From Brugia malayi (taxonomy: Eukaryota > Nematoda > Chromadorea > Rhabditida > Onchocercidae), in NCBI RefSeq assembly GCF_000002995.4, contig NW_025062479.1:15310721-15374720 (forward strand): a stretch of DNA of 64,000 nucleotides, read 5' to 3'. The translations under genes were made by a program, and so were the position numbers. Each line of letters starts with the position of its first letter. Within the stretch, counting starts at the first letter, position 1. Under the pieces are notes generated by a model. It did not search any database and was not told the origin of the DNA. It was given only the letters and a program-made list of their open reading frames with translations. Positions 29,394 to 39,808 of the stretch are shown in pieces.

Positions 29394-30034
29394 TATTGAT
29401 ATGAACAGAATGCTTGTCCCAGAATACAAAAAAAAAAAAAAAAAAAAAAAAAAAAGTGGCTTAAAATTGTCGTCGTGCTAGCTAGCACTAATAATTTAAG
29501 TTTACTAAATTATAATTTTGACAAAATATACTGCGGCATAAAATGCCAGCTGTACAAATAAATTTTTTTCTCTTTCTTTTTATTGTCTTCTTTTTGGTTT
29601 TATGAAATATAGCTGCTTTTTTAGCTAATGATCAATAATATCTCTATTTAAACTTAATTTCATCATCATCTGCATATCTTTCTATCTTACTTTTTTTTAA
29701 ATTTATTTCGATATCGATTAATAATAATATTGCGTTGATTCCATTATTATTGTAGTTGAAAAATTCTAGTCAACGATCTAAAGATGATGAAAACAAAGCT
29801 TACGGATGATAACTTATGCACAAAAAAGAAAGAAAAAATGATTTTCCAGAAAATACTTTAATAAATTATTGTTTAATAATAGAAATTAAAAAAAAAAAAA
29901 AGAGAAAGAAAAGACAAAAATAATGAAAGATTTCGTTAAGGAAATTTCACACAAAATTGTTTCATTGAATACAAAAGATTATATTGAAGTCATATCACTT
30001 TGTTTAATTAATATCTCTAATAAGAAATTAAGGA
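29394..30034. other. Upstream region of the LAPTM4-like gene
   Basis: Nothing coding is recognised. It contains a 24-bp A run at about 29430-29453 just upstream of the gene's start, then AT-rich DNA up to the repeat that borders the retroelement cluster. The promoter of the minus-strand gene is expected here. Confidence 0.45.
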
Positions 30035-30363
30035 TTTTTAGAATTTTATTTACAAATGAATTTAACTTTTATATAAATATACGCATACAAATATATTATA
30101 CATACATACACAGACACACGTACATATATATTAAAAATATTGAATTTCATTTCAAAATAAAAAATAATTAAAGTTCATACACAGAACACCAATGAATAGT
30201 AAATTACATAGGTATCTATAATGTCCGTTACTTTTATCAAATACATAAGAAATTGAATATCGAAATTTAAAAAAGAAAAGGTATGGAAATAATGTTATCA
30301 GTCAATTATACAACATTAATAAATTGAAAGAAATGAAAGGTAAACAAAAAAGGGAAAGCGATC
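30035..30363 (+). repeat. Left copy of inverted repeat flanking the BEL cluster
   Basis: This sequence recurs in reverse complement at 53902-54300. Matches run from an A/T-rich start, through a TACATACA/CACAGACACACGT block and the CATACACAGAACACC segment, to GAAAGGTAA and GCGATC (GCTATC on the right). The right copy has a longer (TA)n expansion. The LTR-like sequence begins immediately after it on both sides. Confidence 0.8.
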
Positions 30364-30795
30364 TTTCTAAAAAACACAACATTTAAGTTACATTCAAATC
30401 TTAACAATTTTTATCATTCGTGATGAGTCAATCACCAAATAATTTTGCATTTGTAATTAATTTATGTCCAGATCTTTCGTGCTAATTACTTCCTTTTATC
30501 TCATACAACAAAAACCAATCTTGTTACAAATCTCTGTTTTACATTCATGGGAATACTTTCTTCCGGATTTCCGGTTGTCAAATTAGTTCTGTATATAAAC
30601 TAACCAACCTTCACTAACCATTATTCATTCCACGTTTTTGGGTGGTTTTTAGAGGTATTTTGAAAAAATTTTAGTGTTTTATAATTGTATTATATCTATG
30701 TGTTGGACGTTGTTACATGTTGATTTGTTTGGTTTAATTACCCAAGTTCGAGCTCGGTAAAATAAATTATCTGTCAATCACTAAATTCCACGACA
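30364..30795 (+). repeat. 5' LTR of BEL copy 1 (divergent LTR type)
   Basis: Homologous over most of its length to the other LTRs of the cluster (CATTATTCATTCCACG block, TTTAATTACCCAAGTT block, TATATAAAC), but clearly diverged from the LTR at 36258-36780. It ends ATTCCACGACA. Its start is degraded: TTTCTAAAAAACAC, where related copies have TGTCGTAAAAAACAC. The mismatch with its partner LTR shows that this end and the 36258 LTR are not a simple pair from one insertion. Confidence 0.7.
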
Positions 30796-33700
30796 AGGAT
30801 TTGTGAGATATGTCTGCCAGCATAATTGTCAAAGCGAAATCGGTAAAAGCAAATCTCGAGGAACTTCTCGATGAAATACGATAAAGGGATCTAACCGCCT
30901 TAGAACAAAAATCGACAATAAAAGTATTGTGCCAGCAATACGAAACGAGGCAAAAATCATCAAGAAAAAATTAATGCGCCTCGAAAAGTACGTTGCACTC
31001 TTGAAAAAATCGACGATAAATGATTGGAATACATTTAAAAACCCCAATGTTGCAAAGAAAGAAAGAAGGGAAATATGAAGAAATGGCAACTAATGACAGA
31101 GGTATTTTAAATTTAATCAACATAAGTACGGATACTATTATAACCTTATCAATGTATAAGGACGATACTGAGTTAGCTCTTAAACGCTTAACACGAAGGA
31201 ACACAGTCTAACTGAATGTCGTCCAGTAGTAAATTTGCTTCAACTGTCATTGTCAACATTCAGCGGTGATCCTAAGATATGGAGAAAGTTCAGCAGTAGT
31301 TTCGAAGCCTCCGTACACTCTCAAAATATACCCGACATACAAAAGTTAAATTATTTAGTTTCTTGTCTAAAAGAAAGCGCCCTAAAGCTAGTAAAATGCT
31401 ATGGTAGGACACCTGAAAATTATGACATTATAAGAGAATTATTAGTGGAAAAATTTGGTCGTGTTCACACCATAAGAAAATTACTGTACAATGAGCTCAT
31501 ATCTACAAACGAAACGACCGAAATTGGAAAATAATAGTCGAAGAAATGGAAAGAATGTTAAGGCAGCTAGAAGCAATTGGCGAAAACGTAGAGCAACCGA
31601 CCATTGAAATATAATAGAATTCAAATTACCAAATTGGATGCCGAACCAGATTTATCAATAAAAGGAAGATGACCAGTGGTCCGCAATAAAACTTCGACAG
31701 TTTTTTAAGAAAGCAATCAACAGGAACGATCAGGTATTGGAATGGCAATATTCGGATAACGTAAATCAAAGAAAGTTGATTAGACGCCAACCTAATTCAA
31801 TCATTCCAGAAAGCTCAGCATTTATAACAATGAAACAATCACAGCCAAAATAAGAAAGTTCAAATTGGCTGACAAATAAAAAAAGAAACCCTGTATTTTC
31901 TGCAACAACAATCACCGGGATAGTAAGTGTCACATATATTCTACAGTGGAGCAACGAATTGATCGGTTGAAGGAAATCAATGTTTGCTCTAAGTATTTTA
32001 AGATTGGACATAGTGAATCCGATTGCAGAAAACCAGCAAGTTGTTTTTATTGTAAGGAATCTTATAACAGCGCTGTTTGCACCGCTAAAAGTCATAAGTC
32101 CAAACAGCCCAAAGATTCCGGAATTGACAAAGGAATAAAAGTTGTGGTTGTCAGAAATGCAAATATATCTGTCAATTTGAACATGAAAATCGAAACGAAA
32201 CGAGTATTGCTTCTATGTAAAGAAGCTACCGTCTTTAATCCTGATAAATCTGAACGTCAGGTACAGGCCCTAGTACTCCTTGACATCAGTGCTGATTCAA
32301 TCTTTATTTCACAAAAAAAAGCATATCGACTTGGTCTTCTAGAAACTGATGAAGGAGAATACAAAATATCCTCCTTTGGCAATAGGATCTCCAGAGTATG
32401 TCACATAACTCAAACACATATTGGAATAAAGACGGAAGGCTTCAAATAAACGACTGTCTAAGCCATTGAGATGGATTATCAAACAATGATCTTCAAGTGG
32501 TTAAAATAGCAGACAAAAACGAAATTTCTAATCTTAGAAGTTACAGAAAACAACCTGACATAGTCACAGGAGCTGACTATTTTTTCGACTTCATTCACAT
32601 GAAAAACGCTCAGCATTCACTCTACTGCATAGCAAAGTTGGTCCCATCATAGCGGGAAGCGGTTGTACTGACGGATTATGTCTTCGTAACACCTTCGCAA
32701 TGAAGATATTCCAAGAAAATCGTGCTCCAGATATAGACCAATTTTGGAAGTTGGACTGTATTGGCATCCAAGATCGATCTGATACACAAGATGATGAACA
32801 GGCACTGGAACAATTTAAGAAGAGTATCACTAAACAAAATGGAAGATACGAAGTACGTTGGCCATGGAAACCATGTAAAGGCAAATTGAGCGATAATTAT
32901 GGATTATGCGTCAGCCGTTTGCGAATGCTAATAGCACGACTTCAGTCCCATAAAGAGGAATTACAAGAATATGATAAAGCAATACAAGATCAACTACAAT
33001 CTGGCATAATCGAAGAAGTACAATCACAAATGAATCAAGATGGAATTATTCATTACCTGCCACATCATGATGTTCGTAATCCAGGTAAAACTACCACTAA
33101 GTTAAGGATTGTTTATGATGCTTCAGCGCACATAAAAGGAATGAAAAGTTTAAATGAAGTATTATATCGTGGATCAATTAACCTCCCAGATCTTGTGGGA
33201 GTATTATTACGCTTTAGAATGATGAAAGGGGTAATCACAGCTGACATTGAAAAGGCATTCTTACAAATACAGTTACACCCTTCAGAGAGAAATTGTACTC
33301 GCTTCCTTTGGCTAAAGGAAGTAGAAGGAAGTGTATCCAATGAGAATATAAAATGTTACCGTTTTAGAAGAATCCCGTTTGGAGTAATATCATCCCCCTT
33401 TTTACTATCTGCTACCCTGAATTATCATTTGGAAAACCACGTTAGTGAATTAGCAGCAGAAATAAAGAAAAACCTTTATGTGGACAACGTTATTGTGTCA
33501 TCAAACGGAACGTAGGACGCATTAGAAAAATATGCGGAAATGAAATCCATCTTCAATGAAGCCTCAATGAATCTAAGGGAGTTCTTATCTAACGACGAAG
33601 AATTTTATGCAGAACTGCCGCAGCAAGATCGAGCAATAAGAAAAAATACGAAAATCCTCGGCATCTCATAGAATCCCTGTCAAGACGTCATTCAGATAAA

Positions 33701-36257
33701 ATTAAATCCATGGAATGACCGAGAATTAACAAAAAGAACGATCTTACAGCTTGTTGCATCACAATATGATCCAATAGGATTTTTAGTTCCAATAATGGTA
33801 AGATTTAAAATATTTTTGCTAAATTTATGGAAAAAGAATAATTCGTGGGATCAGATATTAGATGAGCAAGACCATAAGCAATGGAAATTTCTTATTGCTG
33901 AATGGGCAACGGTCGTAAAAGACTTACCGCGATTTGTAACAACTTCTACAGATTTAATTGGAATACATGTATTTACTGATGCTTCAAGCGTAGCATATTC
34001 AGCAGCAGTGTATTTAGTGAGTCAGGATATGAAAGAAACAAAGTCATCGCTCATTTTTGCAAAATCTCGCATTGCTCCTATTAAAGGTATGACAATACCG
34101 CGTCTAGAGCTAATGGCCATACTAATCGGAACGCGAGCAGCGCAATTTGTCATAACACAGCTGGATATCGTCAATACAAGGATAATTTTATGGTTGGATT
34201 CTAAATGTGCTTTACATTGGATAAAAAACCATTCTAATCTATTACCAAGATTTGTTCAAAATCGAGCCGAGGAAATACGTAAAGCGAATTTTATTTTTCG
34301 TCATATTCCATCAGAAGATAACCCTGTAGACGTGGCAACTAGAGGTCTTAATCCAAAACAACTTAGAAGTTTTACACCATGGTGGCATGGACCGTCGTGG
34401 CTAGTAAAAGGAGAAATCAGTTGGCCACAATGGGAATACGAATTTGCCAACAATGACGAACCAGAAGAAATCACTATATCAGTAGTCTCGCGAATATGCA
34501 AGGATCATAACTTTCAATTTATTGATAGCAAACGTTTTAGCAAATGGCTAAGACTGTTACGAACAACAGCGTGGATCCTTAAATTCATTCGATTAACAAC
34601 TAAAGGCAGATTATCATGGCTACAGTCTGTTTCAATCGAAAGAAATCGATTTACAGCTGAAGATTACAAAGTGTCAGAATGGCTGTTAATTAGACAAGCA
34701 CAATCTGAAGGAATCAATGACGACGAAATAAACAAGTGGAATTTATTCCACACCGAAGATGATAAATTATGGAGATCTACTAGTCGACTCGTGAACTCGG
34801 AACTGCCTGAAACTAGCAAATATCCTATCTATCTCCCTCGACACAACCCAATAACAGAACTCCTTATACTACACGAACATGAAAATCTATGTCATTCAGG
34901 TATCGCCCATACACTTTCAGAATTAAGGAGTAGATTTTGGATTCCCAAAGGCAGGACTGAAGTAAAGCGAATAATAAACAGATGTCGAATCTGTAAACGT
35001 TGGAACTCCAGATCGTTTAAATTACCACCAATGACAAGTCTCCCGGAAACTCGTGTCAATCGATCTAGAGCCTTCGCACGTGTTGGCGTGGATTATTTTG
35101 GCCCTCTTTCAATCAAGGGCAATAGCGTGTCAACAAAAAGGTGGATAATATTATTTACATGCTTTACAACAAGAGCCATGCATCTCGAATTAGCAGATGA
35201 CCAATCCGCAGAAACCTTTTTGCATGCTATCCGAAGATTTGTTGCGAGACGAGGGTGTCCTGAGCTAATTCTGAGTGACAATGCCACTCAATTCCAGGCT
35301 TTCAGATCTCTTATGACACAAGTCAAAGTCTCCAACTTCTTAGCAAAGGGAGGAATGACTTGGAAAAATATTATACCAAAGGCTCCGTGGCAAGGAGGAA
35401 TCTACGAGAGATTAATTGGGTTAACGAAAAATGCGCTAAGAAGAGCTATTGGCAGAAAATTTCTAGCGGAAAGGGAATTGGTAACATTAATTGCAGAAGT
35501 TGAAGGTATACTTAATACCCGACCACTAACTTACGCCAATTTTGACGATTGTGTCATTATACGTCCAACTGATTTTATTTTGCCTAACGCTTCGCTCCAT
35601 CTACCTATAAATGAAGTTTATAGCAAGCAGGAAGAATTCACCCCTTATAGACTAGATACCAGAGAAAAACTCGTGAGACACTGGGAAAGTACCCTTAAAA
35701 CTCTCAATGTTTTTTGGGAAATCTGGAGAACCGAATATTTAACTAGCCTCAGAGAACGCACGCAAAGGGAAATTACCTCATCCAAAGGAGCACAAAAAAG
35801 AACTCCAAGAAAGGGAGAGATTGTACTCTTAAATGAAGCGGGAATTCCAAGGGGAATGTGGAAATTATTACGGATCAAGAACATCAAAATCGATAAAGAC
35901 GGTAAAGTTAGGAACGTTCAGGTGGAAACTCCCACTGGGAAACTTCTCGATCGTCCAATAAATGTCTTGTATCCTCTCGAAGTTAATGATGAAGAAATTC
36001 ATCTTGAACCTAATAAGAAAGAAAATATGAAAATTCCGGAAACCGAACAGAACACTGAGGAGCTCCAGGAACCTATTGTGATGCGAACTAGGAGCAATAC
36101 AAAACGACAATCTCGATTAAAGGAGAACCAAACAACTACCACCGCACCATCATCAGAAACCTGTAGAGATTTACACGATCAAGGACAGATCAATGGAAAT
36201 AAACAAGCCCCACTTTCTTATGAACCCCACGCATTACCTACCTTTTCTGGGCGGGAG
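30796..36257 (+). mobile_element. BEL/Pao copy 1 internal region (mosaic, defective)
   Basis: The leader is only 14 nt before an ATG at 30810, and the primer-binding site seen in copy 2 is missing. Four blocks alternate: 30796-31042 diverged from copy 2 (early TAA after IR in the first gag ORF); 31043-31508 identical by eye to 37051-37516; 31509-32338 diverged; 32339-36257 identical to 38353-42271 at a constant 6014-bp offset. In the diverged gag block, CAG and TGG codons stand where copies 2 and 3 have TAG, but other frameshifts and stops break it. The pol half has the same two amber codons as copies 2 and 3. Confidence 0.9.
30810..32449 (+). pseudogene. gag: Broken gag / protease region of BEL copy 1
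   Basis: ATG at 30810 is followed by a stop after about 24 codons. A capsid-type block (STFSGDPKIWRKFSSSFEAS) lies at 31257-31316 and a frame slip near 31509 ends that frame. Cys/His knuckles resembling copy 2 appear at 31980-32090, but one reads CSKYFKIGHSESDC, losing its second Cys. The protease-like stretch at 32269-32310 reads LLDISAD where copy 2 has LFDVGAD, so the active-site glycine is gone. Non-functional remnant. Confidence 0.8.
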
Positions 36258-36281
36258 TGTCGTGAAAGACGAAATATTTAA
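32700..36281 (+). pseudogene. pol: pol (RT, RNase H, integrase) of BEL copy 1
   Basis: One reading frame interrupted by two TAG codons (33513-33515 and 33669-33671), with sequence identical by eye to copy 2. It holds RT (TADIEKAF, YVDN), RNase H (FTDAS, RLELMA, LDSK), the H2C2 zinc-binding and DDE integrase core and the C-terminal BEL domain. See the copy 2 entries for residues. The final 24 nt run into the LTR at 36258. Confidence 0.9.
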
Positions 36282-36780
36282 ATTATTATATCCAAAACTA
36301 ACAAATTCCTCTTATCTAATTCCTTTTCCTCGCACAACAAAAACCCTTTGTTAGCAAACCCTTTGTTAGCAAACCCTTCGTTAGCAAAACCCTTTATTAG
36401 CAGTCTTTGTTTCATATCATTTAAATGTCCTCCTCTGCCGAATATCTGGTCAGTTCAGTTCTGTATATAAACTAATCCTGTTAACAATCTTCTTTGTTCA
36501 TCCATGAGAAATCCTCCCATCTAATCTCCATTCGTTAAATCAGTCTTATATATAACCCAACCAATCCTTCTATAACCATCATTTGCTTTATGTTTTGGGT
36601 GGTATTGGGATGCGTCTAATACTTTATAATTTTGTGTTATTTCACCATTTTTATATTATTGCATTTTTTATAGTTTACGCGTTTGTTAAACGGTGTAGCA
36701 TCCGTACAATATGTATAAAGCGCTATTATAGCTTCATGTTAAATAAAGGTTTAATTACCCAAGTTTGAGGTTTCACGACA
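36258..36780 (+). repeat. LTR shared by BEL copies 1 and 2
   Basis: 523 bp bounded by a perfect 10-bp inverted repeat, TGTCGTGAAA...TTTCACGACA. It contains TATATAAA at 36464-36471, a second TATATATAA about 80 bp on, and AATAAA at 36742-36747 shortly before the end, consistent with promoter and polyadenylation functions. A short tandem array, about four units of AAACCCTTTGTTAGC, lies at 36351-36412. It is identical by eye to the LTR at 42272-42794. Confidence 0.95.
36464..36471 (+). promoter_or_regulatory. TATA box in the BEL LTR
   Basis: TATATAAA in the middle of the LTR, the expected place for the U3 promoter. The same element occurs at 42478-42485. In the inverted LTR at 46782-47299 the ACTAA/AACTA stretch next to it is deleted. 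Confidence 0.6.
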
Positions 36781-36791
36781 AAGAATAATTT

Positions 36792-36809
36792 TGGTGCCCG
36801 AGGTGAGGT
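36792..36809 (+). other. Primer-binding site of BEL copy 2
   Basis: TGGTGCCCGAGGTGAGG starts 11 nt after the LTR end. An initial TGG complements the 3' CCA of a tRNA primer and a short spacer from the LTR is normal for BEL elements. Copy 3 has the same at 42806. A variant (TTGGTGCCTGAAG) lies beside the antisense LTR at 51210-51676. The primer tRNA was not identified. Confidence 0.7.
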
Positions 36810-36814
36810 AAGGT

Positions 36815-37746
36815 ATGTCGGCCAGTATAATTGTTCAAGCTACACCAGTAAAAGCGAATCTCGAGGGACTCCTCGATGAAATACAACAAATGGATCTAAC
36901 TCCGTTAGACCAAAAAGCGACAGTAGAAGTATTGTGCCAGCAATACGAAGCAAGGGCAAGGATCATCAAAGAAAAGTTGATGCGCCTCGAAAAATACGTT
37001 GGCACTCTTGAGAAGATCAACGACAAATGGTTGGAACACATTCAACTAGTCCCAATGTTGCAAAGAAAGAAAGAAGGGAAATATGAAGAAATGGCAACTA
37101 ATGACAGAGGTATTTTAAATTTAATCAACATAAGTACGGATACTATTATAACCTTATCAATGTATAAGGACGATACTGAGTTAGCTCTTAAACGCTTAAC
37201 ACGAAGGAACACAGTCTAACTGAATGTCGTCCAGTAGTAAATTTGCTTCAACTGTCATTGTCAACATTCAGCGGTGATCCTAAGATATGGAGAAAGTTCA
37301 GCAGTAGTTTCGAAGCCTCCGTACACTCTCAAAATATACCCGACATACAAAAGTTAAATTATTTAGTTTCTTGTCTAAAAGAAAGCGCCCTAAAGCTAGT
37401 AAAATGCTATGGTAGGACACCTGAAAATTATGACATTATAAGAGAATTATTAGTGGAAAAATTTGGTCGTGTTCACACCATAAGAAAATTACTGTACAAT
37501 GAGCTCATATCTACAAAACGAAACAACCGAGACTGGAAAACAATAATCGAAGAAATGGAGAGAGTTCTAAGGCAGTTAGAAGCAATTGGCGAAAACGTAG
37601 AGCAACCTACCATCGAAACGATAATAGAATCCAAATTGCGAAACTGGATATTAAACCAGGTTTATCAACAAAAAGAAGAAGATAGCCAGTGGTCCGTAAC
37701 AAAACTTCGACAGCTTCTCAGGAAGACAATTAATAGAAACGACTAG
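36815..37746 (+). pseudogene. gag: BEL copy 2 gag, N-terminal and capsid part, frameshifted
   Basis: ATG at 36815 opens 134 codons: a largely helical, charged region (coiled-coil-like around residues 50-75) ending RRNTV and TAA at 37217-37219. The continuation is in another frame, running from about 37218: LTECRPVVNLLQLSLSTFSG, then the conserved gag block around GDPKIWRKF and LNYLVSCL, ending at TAG 37744-37746, with another TAG at 37756-37758. Aligned copy 1 has CAG and TGG at those two positions. One frameshift and two amber codons therefore separate this from the downstream knuckle region. The gag of BEL elements forms the virus-like particle; this copy could not do so without recoding. 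Confidence 0.85.
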
Positions 37747-37764
37747 GTAATGGAATAGCAACAC

Positions 37765-38463
37765 TTGGATAACGTCAGTCGTAAAAATTTAATTAAACGT
37801 CATCCTAACGCAAGCATTCCAGAAAATTCAGCATTGATTGCAGTAAAACAATCAAAGCAAACAAGAGGAACGGCTTCAGCCGAAAGGAACCAGCTAAATC
37901 AAGAGAACCCAAATTGGTCGACAAATAAGAAAAGGAGACCCTGTATCTTCTGCAATAACAATCACTGGGATAGCAAGTGTCACATATATTCTACAGTGGA
38001 GCAGCGAATTGATCGATTGAAGGAAATCAATGTTTGCTCTAATTGTTTTAAATCTGGACACAACGAACTCAACTGCATAAAAAGAGCAAGTTGTTTTTAT
38101 TGCAAAAAATCCCACAATAGCGCCCTTTGTACCACTAAAACTCGTGATTCTGGGAAGATTGTTGCCAAAAATGCAAACATATCTGTTAATTCAACGAAGA
38201 AAGTTGAAAAGAAACGAGTACTGCTTTTATGTAGAGAAATCAGTGTCTTTAATCCTGATAAACCTGAACATCAAGTACAAGCTTTAGTACTGTTTGACGT
38301 CGGCGCAGATGCGACCTTTATCTCACAAAGGCTAGCTCATCGACTAAATCTCCTAGAAACTGATGAAGGAGAATACAAAATATCCTCCTTTGGCAATAGG
38401 ATCTCCAGAGTATGTCACATAACTCAAACACATATTGGAATAAAGACGGAAGGCTTCAAATAA
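37765..38463 (+). pseudogene. gag: BEL copy 2 nucleocapsid knuckles and protease region
   Basis: Same frame as the capsid block. Three Cys/His knuckles are visible: CIFCNNNHWDSKC, CSNCFKSGHNELNC and CFYCKKSHNSALC, the triple arrangement usual in BEL gag. They are followed by a retropepsin-like start (VLFDVGADATFIS, with D-x-G) at about residues 175-187. A TAA at 38461 ends the frame. The rest of the protease ([17 protein letters not shown]) continues in another frame to about 38670 and is interrupted there, then resumes in the RT frame. At least two frame changes break the protease. Confidence 0.85.
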
Positions 38464-38713
38464 ACGACTGTCTAAGCCATTGAGATGGATTATCAAACAA
38501 TGATCTTCAAGTGGTTAAAATAGCAGACAAAAACGAAATTTCTAATCTTAGAAGTTACAGAAAACAACCTGACATAGTCACAGGAGCTGACTATTTTTTC
38601 GACTTCATTCACATGAAAAACGCTCAGCATTCACTCTACTGCATAGCAAAGTTGGTCCCATCATAGCGGGAAGCGGTTGTACTGACGGATTATGTCTTCG
38701 TAACACCTTCGCA

Positions 38714-39529
38714 ATGAAGATATTCCAAGAAAATCGTGCTCCAGATATAGACCAATTTTGGAAGTTGGACTGTATTGGCATCCAAGATCGATCTGATACA
38801 CAAGATGATGAACAGGCACTGGAACAATTTAAGAAGAGTATCACTAAACAAAATGGAAGATACGAAGTACGTTGGCCATGGAAACCATGTAAAGGCAAAT
38901 TGAGCGATAATTATGGATTATGCGTCAGCCGTTTGCGAATGCTAATAGCACGACTTCAGTCCCATAAAGAGGAATTACAAGAATATGATAAAGCAATACA
39001 AGATCAACTACAATCTGGCATAATCGAAGAAGTACAATCACAAATGAATCAAGATGGAATTATTCATTACCTGCCACATCATGATGTTCGTAATCCAGGT
39101 AAAACTACCACTAAGTTAAGGATTGTTTATGATGCTTCAGCGCACATAAAAGGAATGAAAAGTTTAAATGAAGTATTATATCGTGGATCAATTAACCTCC
39201 CAGATCTTGTGGGAGTATTATTACGCTTTAGAATGATGAAAGGGGTAATCACAGCTGACATTGAAAAGGCATTCTTACAAATACAGTTACACCCTTCAGA
39301 GAGAAATTGTACTCGCTTCCTTTGGCTAAAGGAAGTAGAAGGAAGTGTATCCAATGAGAATATAAAATGTTACCGTTTTAGAAGAATCCCGTTTGGAGTA
39401 ATATCATCCCCCTTTTTACTATCTGCTACCCTGAATTATCATTTGGAAAACCACGTTAGTGAATTAGCAGCAGAAATAAAGAAAAACCTTTATGTGGACA
39501 ACGTTATTGTGTCATCAAACGGAACGTAG
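38714..39529 (+). pseudogene. pol: BEL copy 2 reverse transcriptase
   Basis: The frame enters from upstream of the ATG at 38714 (NTFAMKIF). RT motifs seen: RIVYDASAHIKG, ITADIEKAFLQI (first catalytic Asp), [16 protein letters not shown] and LYVDNVIV, where the usual YVDD is YVDN, as in some BEL elements. A TAG at 39527-39529 cuts the frame right after the catalytic region; a related fragment at 50521-50532 has CAG there. A second TAG at 39683-39685 lies in the thumb region, where the relative has TGG. The polymerase should therefore not be made as one chain unless amber codons are read through. Confidence 0.9.
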
Positions 39530-39808
39530 GACGCATTAGAAAAATATGCGGAAATGAAATCCATCTTCAATGAAGCCTCAATGAATCTAAGGGAGTTCTT
39601 ATCTAACGACGAAGAATTTTATGCAGAACTGCCGCAGCAAGATCGAGCAATAAGAAAAAATACGAAAATCCTCGGCATCTCATAGAATCCCTGTCAAGAC
39701 GTCATTCAGATAAAATTAAATCCATGGAATGACCGAGAATTAACAAAAAGAACGATCTTACAGCTTGTTGCATCACAATATGATCCAATAGGATTTTTAG
39801 TTCCAATA

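Noticed and set aside
36583..36768. 61-codon frame inside the LTR (also 42597 and inverted at 46794)
   Set aside because: Lies within the LTR and overlaps its polyadenylation signal; repeats only because the LTR repeats.
38605..38898. Minus-strand 97-codon frame (and copies) opposite pol
   Set aside because: Shadow of the RT reading frame, same in each copy; no features of its own.
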